Assembly (NCBI RefSeq): GCF_036898095.1
Contig: NC_090746.1
Location: 115,316,063 to 115,380,062, forward strand
Direction: 5' to 3'
DNA length: 64,000 bases
Origin: Palaemon carinicauda
Taxonomy: Eukaryota > Arthropoda > Malacostraca > Decapoda > Palaemonidae
Shown here: in pieces, positions 42,175-53,097 of the stretch
How the letters are laid out: each line of letters opens with the position of its first letter
How positions within the stretch are numbered: the first letter of the stretch is position 1
Position numbers and translations under genes: made by a program
Notes under the pieces: model-generated
Databases searched by the model: none
Told to the model about the DNA's origin: nothing
The model's input: the letters and a program-made list of their open reading frames with translations, nothing else

Positions 42175-43113
42175 ATGAGCTTAACCGACATATCAACTTC
42201 TCACCTCTTCGCCGACTCGTCGTCTGGCCACGATGCAGGAAGCAACACGCCCATCGCACCCAACGGCCTCGCCTCCACGCCCAAAGTCAAACTGCCACCC
42301 TTTTCTCAACACAACACCGCTTCCTGGTTCCTGAGAGCGGACGTACTCTTCCGCGTCGCTAGACTCAGCGACTCCTGCGCCAAGGCTGACATCGTTCTCA
42401 CCTCCATACCTGAAGAAGTATTCGACAAGATTTCCCCATGGCTCGACGCCCAGGCCGGCCAAGTTTCATACGACGACCTGAGAACGAAACTCATCGGTAT
42501 CTACTTCCTCTCCGTCTCAGCAAGGGCACAGAAAGTACTGGACCTCGCCGGCAAGCCCATGGGTGACACCTCTCCTGTCGAGGCGTGGGACGAGCTAACC
42601 GGCCTGCTCATGCTCCCCGAAACAGACAGCAATGGCCGACGACGTGAGATTAGCTTATCTCGCGAGATCTTTCTTCGACGCCTACCACAGGACGTACGGG
42701 CCCAATTGACAGACGCCGACACGCTCCCGATGAACGAACTCCTGTCGAAGGCTCAGAAGCTCCACGAGGCCTCCAAAGCATCTCGCCTCGGAGCATCATC
42801 GTCAACACCGCCTCCGTTCTCCTCCTTCAGCAGCTGCTCTTCCGTAGACTCCTTGGCAATGGCCCTCGAGGACGACGAGATCAACATTCTATCAAGAAAG
42901 AAACCACCGCAACCGACGCGACCAAACCCTAGGCCTAACCCAGCATGGTGCTTATACCACCAATAGTTCGGCAGTGACGCCAAGAAATGTAGAGCACCAT
43001 GCAGTTTCCCTAGAAGATGACGCCAGAAGCATCCACCTGCCACCATCGCGGCCGCAGATAACCATAACAAGATTGGTTTCTGTATCCTCGATACCATTTC
43101 CAACCGTAGACTC
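42175..43113 (+). pseudogene. gypsy-B Gag
   Basis: The ATG at 42175 opens 263 codons. The body contains VKLPPFSQHNTASWFLRADV, LTSIPEEVFDKISPWLD and LRTKLIGIYFLSVSARAQKV, a typical CsRn1-type capsid region. The nucleocapsid motif reads WCLYHQ, TAG, FGSDAKKCRAPCSFP, that is C-x2-H-x9-C-x3-C with a stop (42964-42966) in the middle. A second stop (TGA) follows near 43018. Both lie in the frame that continues into protease. Gag would be truncated before its zinc motif is complete. Confidence 0.82.
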
Positions 43114-43640
43114 ATGGTGGACACTGGCGCAATGCAGTCAACGTTCCCTCCTTTGAAGTCCGACCTAGACCGTGGTCCCGACAAAAACGCTCCCTCACTC
43201 ATCGCCGCCAACGGTTCTCCCATACGGTGCTATGGAATCAAGACCCTCAAGATATCTATCATGGGCCGTTCGTATTCTTGGCCCTTCGCTATCGCCGACG
43301 TCAATCGCCCCCTCCTCGGTGCGGATTTCCTCGCCCACCATGGACTCCTCGTCGATGTCGCTAACAGACGTCTCATCGACACGGGAACCTGCCAGTCTCG
43401 CGCCCTAGAACACGGCCCTGCAACAATGTCCGTATCCGCCGTAACAACGCACCCCTACGCCGACCTCCTACGAGAGTTTCCCGAGGTTTTCAAGCCCGAG
43501 CTCCGACACTCGCCAGGTTCCCCGTCCAAGCATGGTATCTACCACCACATCACAACGACAGGACCTCCCACTCACGCCAAATTCCGCCGCCTCCCGCCTC
43601 AGAAACTGAAGGATGCCAAACGCGCCTTCGAGGACATGAA
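43030..43640 (+). pseudogene. gypsy-B aspartic protease
   Basis: It is in the same frame as Gag. CILDTISNRRLMVDTGAMQS carries the active-site DTG, followed by PSLIAANGSPIRCYGIKTL and FAIADVNRPLLGADFLAHHG (flap and LLGADFL motifs). It continues into the RT N-terminal segment (LLREFPEVFKPELRHSPG, KHGIYHHITTTGPPTHAKFR). The frame is lost at about 43638, where one base is missing after EDM. The protease domain itself looks intact. Confidence 0.82.
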
Positions 43641-45190
43641 CGCATGGGTATCTGTAAGAAAGCATCGAGCCCCTGGGCATCAACCCTGCACATGGTTAAA
43701 AAGACGGACGGGTCCTGGAGACCTTGCGGCGACTACAGGCGCCTCAGCCTCATCACAATGCCCGATCATTACCCACTGCCCAACATGCAGGACCTAACGA
43801 ACGCGTTGCACGGCGCAAAGTTTTTTACCAAGATGGACCTTCTCAAGTCTTACTTCCAGGTCCCCGTATTCCTGGAAGATATCCCGAAAACTGCCATTGT
43901 AACGCCGTTCGGATCCTACACCTTCGCATACTCAACCTTCGGTCTACGCAACGCCGGGGCAACCTTCCAACGACTAATGGATACCTTTCTGCGTCTGCTA
44001 CGTCGACGACATCCTGATATTCTCGAAAACCAAGGAGGAACACCGGGGACACGTCCGCACCGTCTTAAAGCGCCTACAGGAGAACGGCCTAGTCGTTCGC
44101 TTCGACAAATGTACGTTCGGTGCGGAGGGAGTGGATTTCCTTGGTCACCGTGTATCCTCGCGCGGGGTAAAACCCATGACAACCAAAGTCGACGCCATCA
44201 GGAAGTTCCCAATGCCTACGACCATCCGCCAACTTCAGGAGTTCTTGGGAATGGTCAATTACTACAGGCGCTTCATCCCCAACATCGCACAAACCCTGTC
44301 ACCCCTCGACGACGTCCTGAAAGGAAAAGCAAAAAAACTCGAGTGGGGCTTGCCCCAGCAACAGGCATTCGCTCGGACGAACGATGCCCTTGCGAATGCC
44401 ACCACCCTGGCTCATTTCAACGACAACGCGCCCCTGCGACTAACGACCGACGCCAGCAACGTCGCCTGCGGGGCTGTGCTTGAGCAACTCGTCGATGGTT
44501 CTCCTCGACCGCTGGCATTCTTCAGCAAGAAATTGAAACCCGCCGAAACAAGATACAGCACCTTCGATAGGGAACTCCTCGCCGTCTACCTCGCCGTCCG
44601 CCACTTCAGGCAGATCTTGGAGGGTACCCCCTTCACGATTGCAACGGATCATCAACCCCTCGTCCACGCCTTCACGAAATCAACGGACGCATGGTCATCC
44701 CGACAACAACGTCATCTCGCATCAATCGCCGAATTCGGGTGCACCATACGTTACGTCCCAGGAAAGAAAAACCCAGTCGCGGACGCCCTTTCAAGGATTG
44801 AAATTGACGCGATCCACCTGGGAATCGACTACGCCAATCTCGCAACCGAACAACGCACCGACCGAGAAGCACAGGTTCACCTGACGGAGCCATCCGCGCT
44901 CAAGGTAAGTGCGGTTCCCCTCGGACCAGCAGGAGTAACTATTCTTTGCGACACCAGCACGGGCCGCCCTCGTCCCTGGGTACCAGCCTCCTGCAGAAGG
45001 AAAATATTCGATATCATCCATGGACTTTCGCACCCCTCAGGATGCACCACCGCTCGCCTTCTGTCTGAAAAGTTTGTCTGGCCAGGGATAAAAATGGACG
45101 CCCGGGAATGGGCGAGGTCATGCATCAACTGCCAGTCAAGCAAGGTCAGCCGTCACACCGAATCGGGGGTGGGCGATTTTCCCCAGCCAA
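43641..45190 (+). pseudogene. gypsy-B RT, RNase H and integrase N-terminus
   Basis: RT motifs first run in frame 3 (GICKKASSPWASTLHMVKK, FFTKMDLLKSYFQVPV, FAYSTFGLRNAGATFQRLMD). After a small deletion near 43984 they run in frame 1 with FCVCYVDDILIFSK (YVDD at 43999-44010). RNase H follows: LRLTTDASNVACGAVLEQ, RYSTFDRELLAVYLAV, TIATDHQPLVHAF and GKKNPVADALSR. The integrase zinc domain (GLSHPSGCTTARLLSEKFVW, CINCQSSKVSRH) ends where the frame slips again near 45190. The motifs are well preserved, the frames are not. Confidence 0.85.
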
Positions 45191-45671
45191 AAGACGTTTC
45201 GGACATATACACATCGACGTCGTGGGACCATTGCCCCCTTCTGGATCTGCTCGCTACCTACTTACGATCATTGATCGCTCCACGAGGTGGTTGGAGGCAT
45301 CGCCGATGACCGAAGCTACGACTCAAGCATGTGCCGAAGCCCTCCTGTCAAGCTGGGTGAGCAGGTTTGGCGTTCCTGACGACATCACGACTGACAGAGG
45401 CCCCGCTTTCCTCTCAGAAATATGGCTTGCTTTGGCGAACCTGATGGGGACGATGCTCCACAGCACCACGGCATACAACCCCGCGGCAAAAGGCATGGTC
45501 GAAAGAACGCACCGCGCCCTCAAGGCGTCCCTGATGGCGAGCTGCACCGACGGGGAATGGAAATCACGACTTCCTTGGGTACTCCTCGGCCTTCGCACCG
45601 CCCCTCGCGCAGACGGCGAACCTTCGCCCGCCGAAAAAGTTTACGGGGAAGCGCTCGCAGTTCCTGGCTAA
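45108..45671 (+). pseudogene. gypsy-B integrase catalytic core
   Basis: The core reads HIHIDVVGPLP (first D), IDRSTRWLEA, DDITTDRGPAFLSEIW (second D) and TAYNPAAKGMVERTHRALK (E). A C-terminal segment LPWVLLGLRTAPRADG and AEKVYGEALAVPG follow. A TAA at about 45669 interrupts before the expected EFFP-like continuation. The DDE residues are all present, but this frame is offset from the upstream zinc domain. Confidence 0.83.
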
Positions 45672-46146
45672 TTCTTTCCCTCATCAACCAACGACACGCA
45701 GCTGGATCACCTAAGGGACATCGCCAGGAAGTTCAGGCCGTGTCTCAAAACTTACCAGGACAGAACCAAGCACTTAAAAGCCAAAAAGCCTGGATGACTG
45801 CAAGTACGTTTTCGTCCGTGTCGACGCTCATCGACAACCACTGACTAGACCTTATCGAGGTCCCTACCGGGTAATTAAAAAGACAACGAAAGCCTTCCTT
45901 CTCGACGTCCATGGCCAAGAGGACTGGGTCTCAATGGACCGCGTGAAACCAGCGTTTCTCGAAGGAAGCGACACCGCCTCCGCTGGACCTGGCAGACCCA
46001 GAGTTCCGCCACAAAACAAGCCGCCCAACGAAGGAAAAATCATCAAACGACGTCAAGAGGAAGAGATCCTTACACCGACCGCCAGCACGCCCCTCCGTTC
46101 AAAAACAAGAGGAACCCTCCAATGCCCGAAGAGATACGAAGATTGA
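45672..46146 (+). pseudogene. gypsy-B integrase C-terminal tail
   Basis: After the stop the same frame gives DHLRDIARKFRPCLKTYQDR and TKHLKAKKPG. Another frame then continues with KYVFVRVDAHRQPLTRPYRG, PYRVIKKTTKAFLLDVHGQE and VSMDRVKPAFLE (a GPY/F-type module). The end is basic and proline-rich. At least one more frameshift lies near 45795. Confidence 0.72.
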
Positions 46147-46175
46147 TCATCAGCCCTCTACGCCGCCCGATGTCT

Positions 46176-46190
46176 TAGGGGGGGGAGTAC
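46176..46190 (+). promoter_or_regulatory. gypsy-B polypurine tract
   Basis: AGGGGGGGGAG directly precedes the 3' LTR and would prime plus-strand DNA synthesis. Confidence 0.8.
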
Positions 46191-46191
46191 T

Positions 46192-46524
46192 TGTAAGGAC
46201 ACCGATCCCTTCGTCGTCCAGAAAATCGACAAACTACTTATTTATTTAAATTCTCTCTTCGCCACACTGTGGTGTCCTATGTATATATATTCCGCTCTAC
46301 CAGAGCTACATTTTGATATATGTATCGTTTCATAACATGTTTTTGTTAACCCATAATTCATATATTTGTAAGTGTAAGAAAACACACATATTTTGGCGGG
46401 CACTTCAATCTGACTTGGCGCCAACGTCATCCTACGTTTCCATCCACACCTTGTAATGTATTTCCGTGCGCATTCAAATAAAGTATCAGTTGATCTTGGT
46501 GAAGCTTGTCTCACTGTCCTTACA
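46192..46524 (+). repeat. gypsy-B 3' LTR
   Basis: It is nearly identical to 41692-42022. Differences seen are a 2-bp CA insertion near 46384, G/A changes near 46441 and 46445, and C/A near 46502. AATAAA lies at 46477-46482. Confidence 0.95.
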
Positions 46525-47099
46525 GTAAGAAAAATAACATTTACCATAACCAACACCAAGTAATAGTTTGGAAACACCCTCAAAACACTAGCGCTTTTAT
46601 TTGTCAGGACTTTGATGCATACAAAATGGAATTTTTTTTTTATCCAATTTTCTATAGTCATTTTGTAGCGTTGTTCATCTTCCAATGAATATTTCCTTAA
46701 TTGAGCTAATGATTTATTGGATTTTGCTCCGACATGCTCACTTCTCTAACAATAAAACAATCTTGTTGCTTCTATGTTCTGCCAAGCGGAACATGCTTAG
46801 CCCCGTGTCTAGTATTTTGGAGGTAATTATCATTTATACAAACTTAAAGGAGTGAATACACTGAAAGGAACGAGTTGTAGCTTTGCGCTACAGCCTCTAT
46901 TCAAACACATGACTTTTGCCTCCATTTTCCATTACTAGACTAAAATTAATCTACCATACCCTTTTATTTTAGGAAAGCCGCCAAAAAGTTAAAAAAAACG
47001 AAAAAAGTATTAGGCTCTATTCTGGTCATACATGTAACTCAAGATAAAAGAACCCAACCTACCCGTTTTAGTAAAATTATAAAACTAAATTTTGAAAGA

Positions 47100-47460
47100 A
47101 AAACTTTTTCCTACAGCAACTAATGTGCTTTCAACAAATTTTACCTTTATTTCCATGACAAAATACCGTTCTCCCGTTATTCTCCTCCTTTCCCAATGGA
47201 TACAGGATGGAACCTGGGGCTTTGGGTGGCCAAAAACATCAAAGATTTCAAAACTTTCAGCATCTGTAAATGGCCACAGAACCTAACCTAATACTTCCCA
47301 GGTAACAGACCTAACCAGGGGGCAAGCCCCGGAACCCCGTTCCCAGGTAAACCTACCCTGGTCACAGACCAAGCTGGAGGACAAGCCCCAAAACCCCTTC
47401 CCAGGACAGACCTAACCAGGGGCCAATGCCCCAAGACCATCATTCTCAGGTCACACTAAA
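47100..47460 (+). repeat. Dispersed repeat shared with 57345-57600
   Basis: Both copies share TAATGTGCTTTC(A/G)AC(A/G)AAT-type starts, CCGTTCTCCCGTTAT / CCGTTCTACCGTTAT, then CAGAACCTAAC and CCCAGGTAAC. This copy continues into three imperfect units with CCAGGGGGCAAGCCCC / CAAGCCCCAAAACCCC / CCAGGGGCCAATGCCCC. Confidence 0.65.
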
Positions 47461-47540
47461 GTAAATAATTCCTTACCTAATAATGGCCGCTTAGGTAATT
47501 TTTGTCTGCAATCTTCGCAGTTGTGTTACAATGAAAGTGT

Positions 47541-47630
47541 ATTTTTGGGCTCAGGCCATGTCGTCCTGAAGGAAGGTTCCTTTAGTAGCTTCCTATATGA
47601 CTACTGATGACATGGCTCTCACCCAAAAAT
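47541..47630. repeat. Short hairpin repeat
   Basis: Arms ATTTTTGGGCTCAGGCCATG (47541-) and the complement of CATGGCTCTCACCCAAAAAT (-47630) enclose about 42 bp, a MITE-like form. Confidence 0.6.
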
Positions 47631-49463
47631 AGATTTTTCGCTTCGCTCAAAATCCGTTTTTCCTTGAAATATGGCTCAGAATCACACAGAGGACACACTG
47701 TGGGATGATGAAATTTTAAAAAGGTGTTCACTACATGTGAACAATAGGTCACCATGAAACAACTAACTATAATGGCAGCCATTACATTTCGTTACATTAG
47801 GTTCCGTAACACAACCAATACCTATTGGAAGTACGAAGGACCGAGGAGGAGGCCTAAGAAAACTGCACGTCACAAAACTGCCTACATCAGAAGCATATAC
47901 ACATGTCCAAATAAAGTAAACTATCATATGGTAGGGGAAGATAGGAGGAGGAGCTACACACAGAGGAACGAACATGATTAATTTCATTGATAGAAAGTGG
48001 GAAGAGGGCTAATGTGCTGGAAGTATGGGCCTATAACTTATTGCACAACAATGTATGTACAAACATAGGAAACAGGACCCATAGTGAGGTCATGTAACAC
48101 TCCTCCAGGGTTTTTCTACCTAAGGCTACACGAGGTCAGGTGAGCCACTGCGGCTCAATCAGGTAGATCAGACACAAAGAAAACTGTTGTGGGAAAACTG
48201 TTGTGGATTAAAAGGCCAAGTCAAAATATTAATTCTGCTTCCACTTTGTTATTGTCTCTTCGGATATATTTTATCATCCTTAATCTATAACCTGAAAATT
48301 TAAGCATATAAATACTAACAGTCCACTACATTGCCTTATTTACTACTACGTAGTCTAGCAGTAAAGATCTCTAAAATCAAGTTTCGTCTCCAATAACAAC
48401 TGTACAATAATGAAATAACCATGCCGAGCAATTACGCTATTCATGGCTGTTATAATACGAAAAAGTACAGCTTAAAAGGGCCTACTAGCTAATGCCACTT
48501 TAAGGACGGGACTGACATTCATACCACTTAATAAGGTGACTTAGGACATCTCTAAACTGCATAGGAATTTTGCCTCTGGCCTTCGGCATTATGACGCCAG
48601 GCCAATTTATCTTTAAAAAAAGTATTTCAAATTCTATATCCATCGCTTCTTAATATTAAGACCTGGGTTTAATACCCTATATAGACCTCAAATAAGTTTT
48701 TTTTTACAAGTAATTTTTTCATTATGGTATAAAAATTTACCCCATATTTCATGAAAAAAAAAACTAAAAAATTGTAAAAGAGGACTCTTTAGTATCACAA
48801 TGTCTAAGTTATATACCAAATTTCAATGATATATTTTTAAAACTATGGGAGAAGAGAATTTGAAGGTCAAAAAGTAAAGTTTTGAGATACGGGCATTCAA
48901 AGTTTTTCTTTGTATTTTTACAAAGAAAATTATATATCATGATTATGAATTTCATGTTACTTTTAGGATATTAATAAACCATAACAAAATTATTCATAAA
49001 TTAATCAAAAATGACAATTCCTTTGCTCTATATGTTGCTTTAGGCAAGACTGTCCTTCCATCTCGCCTTCACTAACTCCGCTCATTGTCGCCGATATTAC
49101 CCACTTCTGTACTCTTATTAAAGTGAATTTTCTTATGTTAGCAATATGTTGAAATTATCTTTTCCTCTGAAATTATGAAATTCTTGCCGCAAAAGAAAAA
49201 AACTTGAAAATTAGTGAATGTAAGGTCAAACTCAAATTTACTCTGAGGGTTGTGGTAGGACTGAAGGGTGAAGGGTGTAATTTACCGTGTAATACATCGT
49301 ATTGCAACTGAATCTATACAGATACCATTGCTCAATTCGTTTAACATTAAAATTTAATAATTATCAAAATTTACGATACGACATGCAGCATTTTCTTGTA
49401 GGGAACAATGTTTTTGGTTTACCGGGTTACTTTTACCAATTATCCTGTAACTATGAAAGTAAA

Positions 49464-49659
49464 ATGTTATTTTCATTAGTAAAATAAATTTTTGAATATA
49501 CTTACCCGATAATCATGTAATTGTCAACTCTGTTGCCCGACAGAATTCTACGGAAGGGATACGCCAGCGATCGCTATACAAGAGGGGGGTGTACTCACAA
49601 GCGCCACCTGTGGCCAGGTACTGCAGTACTTCTTGTTGACACCACTTCAATTTTTCCTC
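49464..49659 (+). repeat. DIRS-3 3' inverted terminal repeat
   Basis: 49501-49659 is the reverse complement of 55949-56107, with 157 of 159 bases matching. The outer part (49464-49500) is specific to this end and is mirrored in the internal complementary region. Confidence 0.93.
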
Positions 49660-49701
49660 GGTCCACTGGTTCTATGGGGAGGAAGGGTGGGTCAATTAAA
49701 T

Positions 49702-49792
49702 CATGATTATCGGGTAAGTATATTCAAAAATTTATTTTACTAATGAAAATAACATTTTTCAATATTAAACTTACCCGATAATCATGTAGCTG
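49702..49792. repeat. DIRS-3 internal complementary region
   Basis: 49702-49755 is the exact reverse complement of the 3' edge 49464-49517 (54/54). 49755-49792 is the exact reverse complement of the 5' edge 56084-56121 (38/38). They are fused without a gap, so this region spells the junction of the two element ends. Confidence 0.93.
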
Positions 49793-50176
49793 ATTCACAC
49801 CCAGGGAGGTGGGTGAAAACCAGTGTACATGTATATCAAGAAGCTAAGTATCCCGTATTTCATATTATCAGTTATTCAAAATAACAATGAAATTACAAGT
49901 ACCTGGTAAGGAAGTCGACTTGAGCCATTACTCTGCCTTAAATAAGTTCGTCTTCCTTACTGAGCGCAGCGTTCCTCTTAGGAGGCTGAACAACTCTAAG
50001 GTGCTGAAGTATCAAGGGCTGCAACCCATACTAAAGGACCTCATCACAACCTTTAACCTCGGCGCTTCTCAAGAAAGAATTGACCACCCGCCAAATCAAC
50101 AAGGATGTGGAAGGCTTCTTAGCCGACCGTACAACCCATAAAAAGTATTCAAGAGAAAGGTTAAAAGGTTATGGGA
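49793..50176. other. DIRS-3 3' untranslated region
   Basis: This lies between the internal complementary region and the recombinase stop. No coding signal is seen. Confidence 0.5.
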
Positions 50177-51532
50177 TTATGGGAATGTAGTGGCTGAGCC
50201 CTCGCCTACTACTGCATTCGTTGCTACGAATGGTCCCAGGGTGTAGCAGTACTCGTAAAGAGACTGGACATCTTTGAGATAGAATGATGCGAACACTGAC
50301 TTGCTTCTCCAATAGGTTGCATCCATAACACTCTGCAGAGAATGGCTCTGTTTGAAGGTCACTGAAGTAGCCACAGCTCCCACTTCATGTGTCCTTACCT
50401 TCAGCAAAGCAAGGTCTTCTTCCTTCAGATGAGAATGTGCTTCCCTAATCAGAAGCCTGAATAGTAAGAAACTGAGTTCTAAGAACTTGGAAAAGAAGGT
50501 TTCTTGATAGCACACCATAAGGCTTCTGATTGTCCTCGTAAAGGTTAAGACCTTTTTAGATAGTACCTAAGAGCTCTAACTGGGCAAAGAACTCTCTCCA
50601 GTTCATTCCCCACCAAGTTGGACAGGCTTGGGATCTCGAACGACTTAGGCCAAGGACGTGAAGGAAGCTCGTTTAGTAAAAACCGAGCTGCAAGGAACAT
50701 GTAGCCGTTTCAGATGTGAAAACAATGATCCTGCTGAAGGCGTGGATCTCACTTACTCTTTTAGCTGTTGTCAAGCACACGAGGAAAAGAGTTTTTAATG
50801 TGAGGTCCTAAAAAGAGGCTGATTGGAGAGGTTCAAATCTTGATGACATAAGGAACCTTAGGACCACGTCTAGATTCCAGCCTGGAGTGGACAACCGACG
50901 TTCCTTTGAGGTCTCAAAAGACCTAGGGAGGTCCTGTAGATCTTTGTTGGTGGAAAGATCCAAGCCTCTGTGGCGGAAAACCGCTGCCAACATACTTCTG
51001 TAACCCTTGATCGTAGGAGCTGAAAGGGATCTTACTTTCCTAGATATAACAGGAAGTCAGCAATCTGGGTTACAGTGGTACTGGTTGAGGAAACTGCATT
51101 GGTCTTGTACCAGCTACGGAAGACTTCCCCTTGAGACTGATAGATTCTGAGAGTGGATGTTCTCCTTGCTTTGGCAATCGCTCTGGCTGCCTCCTTCGAA
51201 AAGCCCCTAGCTCTTGAGAGTCTTTCGAAAGTCTGAAGGCAGTCAGACGAAGAGCGTGGAGGTTTGGGTGTACCTTCTTTACGTGAGGTAGACGTAGAAG
51301 GTTCACTCCTAGAGGAAGAGTCCTGGGAATGTCGACCTCTAAGAACCATTCTCTCGCGGGCCAGAGCGGAGCCAACCAACGTCAGCCGTGTCCCTTTGCG
51401 AGAGGAGAACTTCTGAAGTACCCTGTTGACAATCTTGAACGGCGGGAATGCATACAGGTCGAGATGGAACCAATCCAGCAGAAAAGCATCCACGTGAACT
51501 GCTGCTGGGTCTGGAATCGGAGAACAATACAA
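50177..51532 (-). pseudogene. DIRS-3 linker and tyrosine recombinase
   Basis: From high to low coordinates it reads the DIRS linker (MYCSPIPDPAAVHVDAFLLD, LDLYAFPPFKIVNRVLQ), the core-binding part (TSTLRIYQSQGEVFRSWY, QIADFLLYLGK), box I (TTAKRVSEIHAFS) and the catalytic end (HEVGAVATSVTF, SVFASFYLKD). Box I Arg and the Tyr are kept. The H-x-x-R motif reads HEVG, so the second Arg is lost, and the H before Tyr is F. Several frame changes occur between 50520 and 51030. Confidence 0.75.
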
Positions 51533-51765
51533 CAGGAGTCTCTAGGTTATCGAGGTAGCGAACAGATCTATGGTTGGCTGACCCCACAGGGCCCAAAGTC
51601 TGCTGCAAACATTCTTGTGAAGGGTCCACTCTGTGGGGATGACCTGACCCTTCCGGCTGAGGTGATCTGCCATGACATTCATACCGCCCTGAATGAACCT
51701 CGTTACCAGCGTGAGCTTTCGATCTTTAGACCAGATGAGGAGGTCCCTTGCGATCTAGAACAACT

Positions 51766-52026
51766 TCACGAAAGAGTCCCTCCCTGCTTGAAGATGTAAG
51801 CCAGGTCTGTGGTGTTGTCAGAGTCCACCTCCACCACTTTGTTAAGCTGGAGGGACTTGAAGTTTATCAAGGCCAGAAGAACCGCCAACAACTCCTTGCA
51901 ATTGATGTGAAGTGTCCTTTGCTCCTGATTCCATGTTCCCGAGCATTCCTGTCCGTCCAAAGTTGCACCCCAGCCCGTGTCTGATGTGTCCGAGAGGAGA
52001 CGGCGGTCGGGTTTCTGAACAGCCAA
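51766..52026 (-). pseudogene. DIRS-3 RNase H
   Basis: LLSDTSDTGWGATLDGQECS holds the first Asp, RTLHINCKELLAVLLAL the Glu, and VVEVDSDNTTDLAYIFKQGG the next Asp. This is a normal DIRS-type RNase H in one open frame. The flanking RT and linker are in other frames. Confidence 0.75.
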
Positions 52027-52228
52027 AGGTAGACTTCCTTGAGAAGAAAGCTGTTCTTACACCACGCGAGAGAAGACCTCCTCTCTTCGGAAACAGGAAC
52101 TGAGACCGTCTCTAGCGTCATGTCCTTTATCCAGTGAGCAGCTAGATGATACTGAAGGGGGGGAGGTGGAGTCTCCCTAACACGATGAACAGGGCCAGCG
52201 ATGAAAGTGTCCCTGTTAGACTCATCCA

Positions 52229-52717
52229 CTACCTGACTGAGCATCGGTTCCTTCTCAGCATGCTCTGGATGCATTCTAGGGCTTGGAAGATCCTTGGGGC
52301 CGACGGAAAAGCCCGAAAAGCTCGACTCTGAAGATCCATACCCAGGGAGACAATGGTCTGGGATGGGATGAGCTGAGACTTTTCAAAATTGACCAGGAGG
52401 CCCAGTTCCTTGGTCAGATCCATAGTCCATCTGAGAATCTCCAGACAGCGACGACTTGTGGGAGCTCTTAAAGCCAGTCGTCTGACGGAGCCGGACACAA
52501 GATCATGGTACTGCTGCACAGTCTGTGAACTGTCAACCATGGGGAAGCGAGGAAGTACAGTGACAACCCGAAGCTGTCTAGACTGTCTGGGTCGTACAGA
52601 CAACTCCTTATCGGGTTGCTGAGGTTGCCGCACTGCGTCACAACAAGTCACTTCTGCTGGTTGTTGAACGTCTTCCCAGTGACACACTGACTCCGTAAAC
52701 AAAAAATCCTTTAACAA
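52229..52717 (-). pseudogene. DIRS-3 RT C-terminal remnant
   Basis: The recognisable part starts LALRAPTSRRCLEILRWTMD and continues LGLLVNFEKSQLIPSQTIVS and LQSRAFRAFPSAPRI. These equal the segment after YLDDW in the other two DIRS RTs. Upstream the same frame reads unrelated sequence (VTVLPRFPMVDSSQTVQQYH), so a deletion removed the fingers and palm. The RT cannot be active. Confidence 0.75.
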
Positions 52718-53097
52718 GGACTAAGCTTGGACTGCATGTCTTGCAACACAGCTCAAGGTCTATGGGAGCAGGTGTGGTAACAGACGGGGTTAGTGACTGA
52801 AGTGGAACCATTACCTTCCCTGGAAGCATGTTATGCTTAAATAAAAGTCCATAGGAGGCTACGCAGCTAAAGGCTCCTCTCCAAATGACAGAGTCCTCAA
52901 GGGAATATCAGAAGGAGGGAGAAAAGCACTTTCTCATCTACAGGGACCATATCCGAGAAAAGCTAAGTTCTCTCAGTGAGGGTTTCAATGGTGCAAAAGC
53001 AGCAGACTAGAAGGCAACGTTATGAAACTGCTTGACAGTCTAGTGAGTTGTCAACAACCAAAGATGTGTGACTGAGAAGCATGCGGTAAGGTATGAA

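Larger units (their letters stand above)
41692..46524 (+). mobile_element. CsRn1-type gypsy retrotransposon with two LTRs (gypsy-B)
   Basis: The element is 4833 bp, with LTRs of 331 and 333 bp, a PBS, gag-pol in gypsy order (protease, RT, RNase H, integrase), a polypurine tract and a GTAA duplication (41688-41691 and 46525-46528). A Gag zinc motif of the C-H-C-C type and a PBS like that for tRNA-Trp both point to the CsRn1 clade. The LTRs differ by only about three substitutions and one 2-bp indel, yet the coding region carries many lesions. Confidence 0.93.
46529..49463. other. Unassigned AT-rich stretch with small repeats
   Basis: No coding region is supported. Recognised pieces are the dispersed repeat at 47100-47340, C-rich imperfect repeats at 47310-47460 and a short hairpin at 47541-47630. 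Confidence 0.4.
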
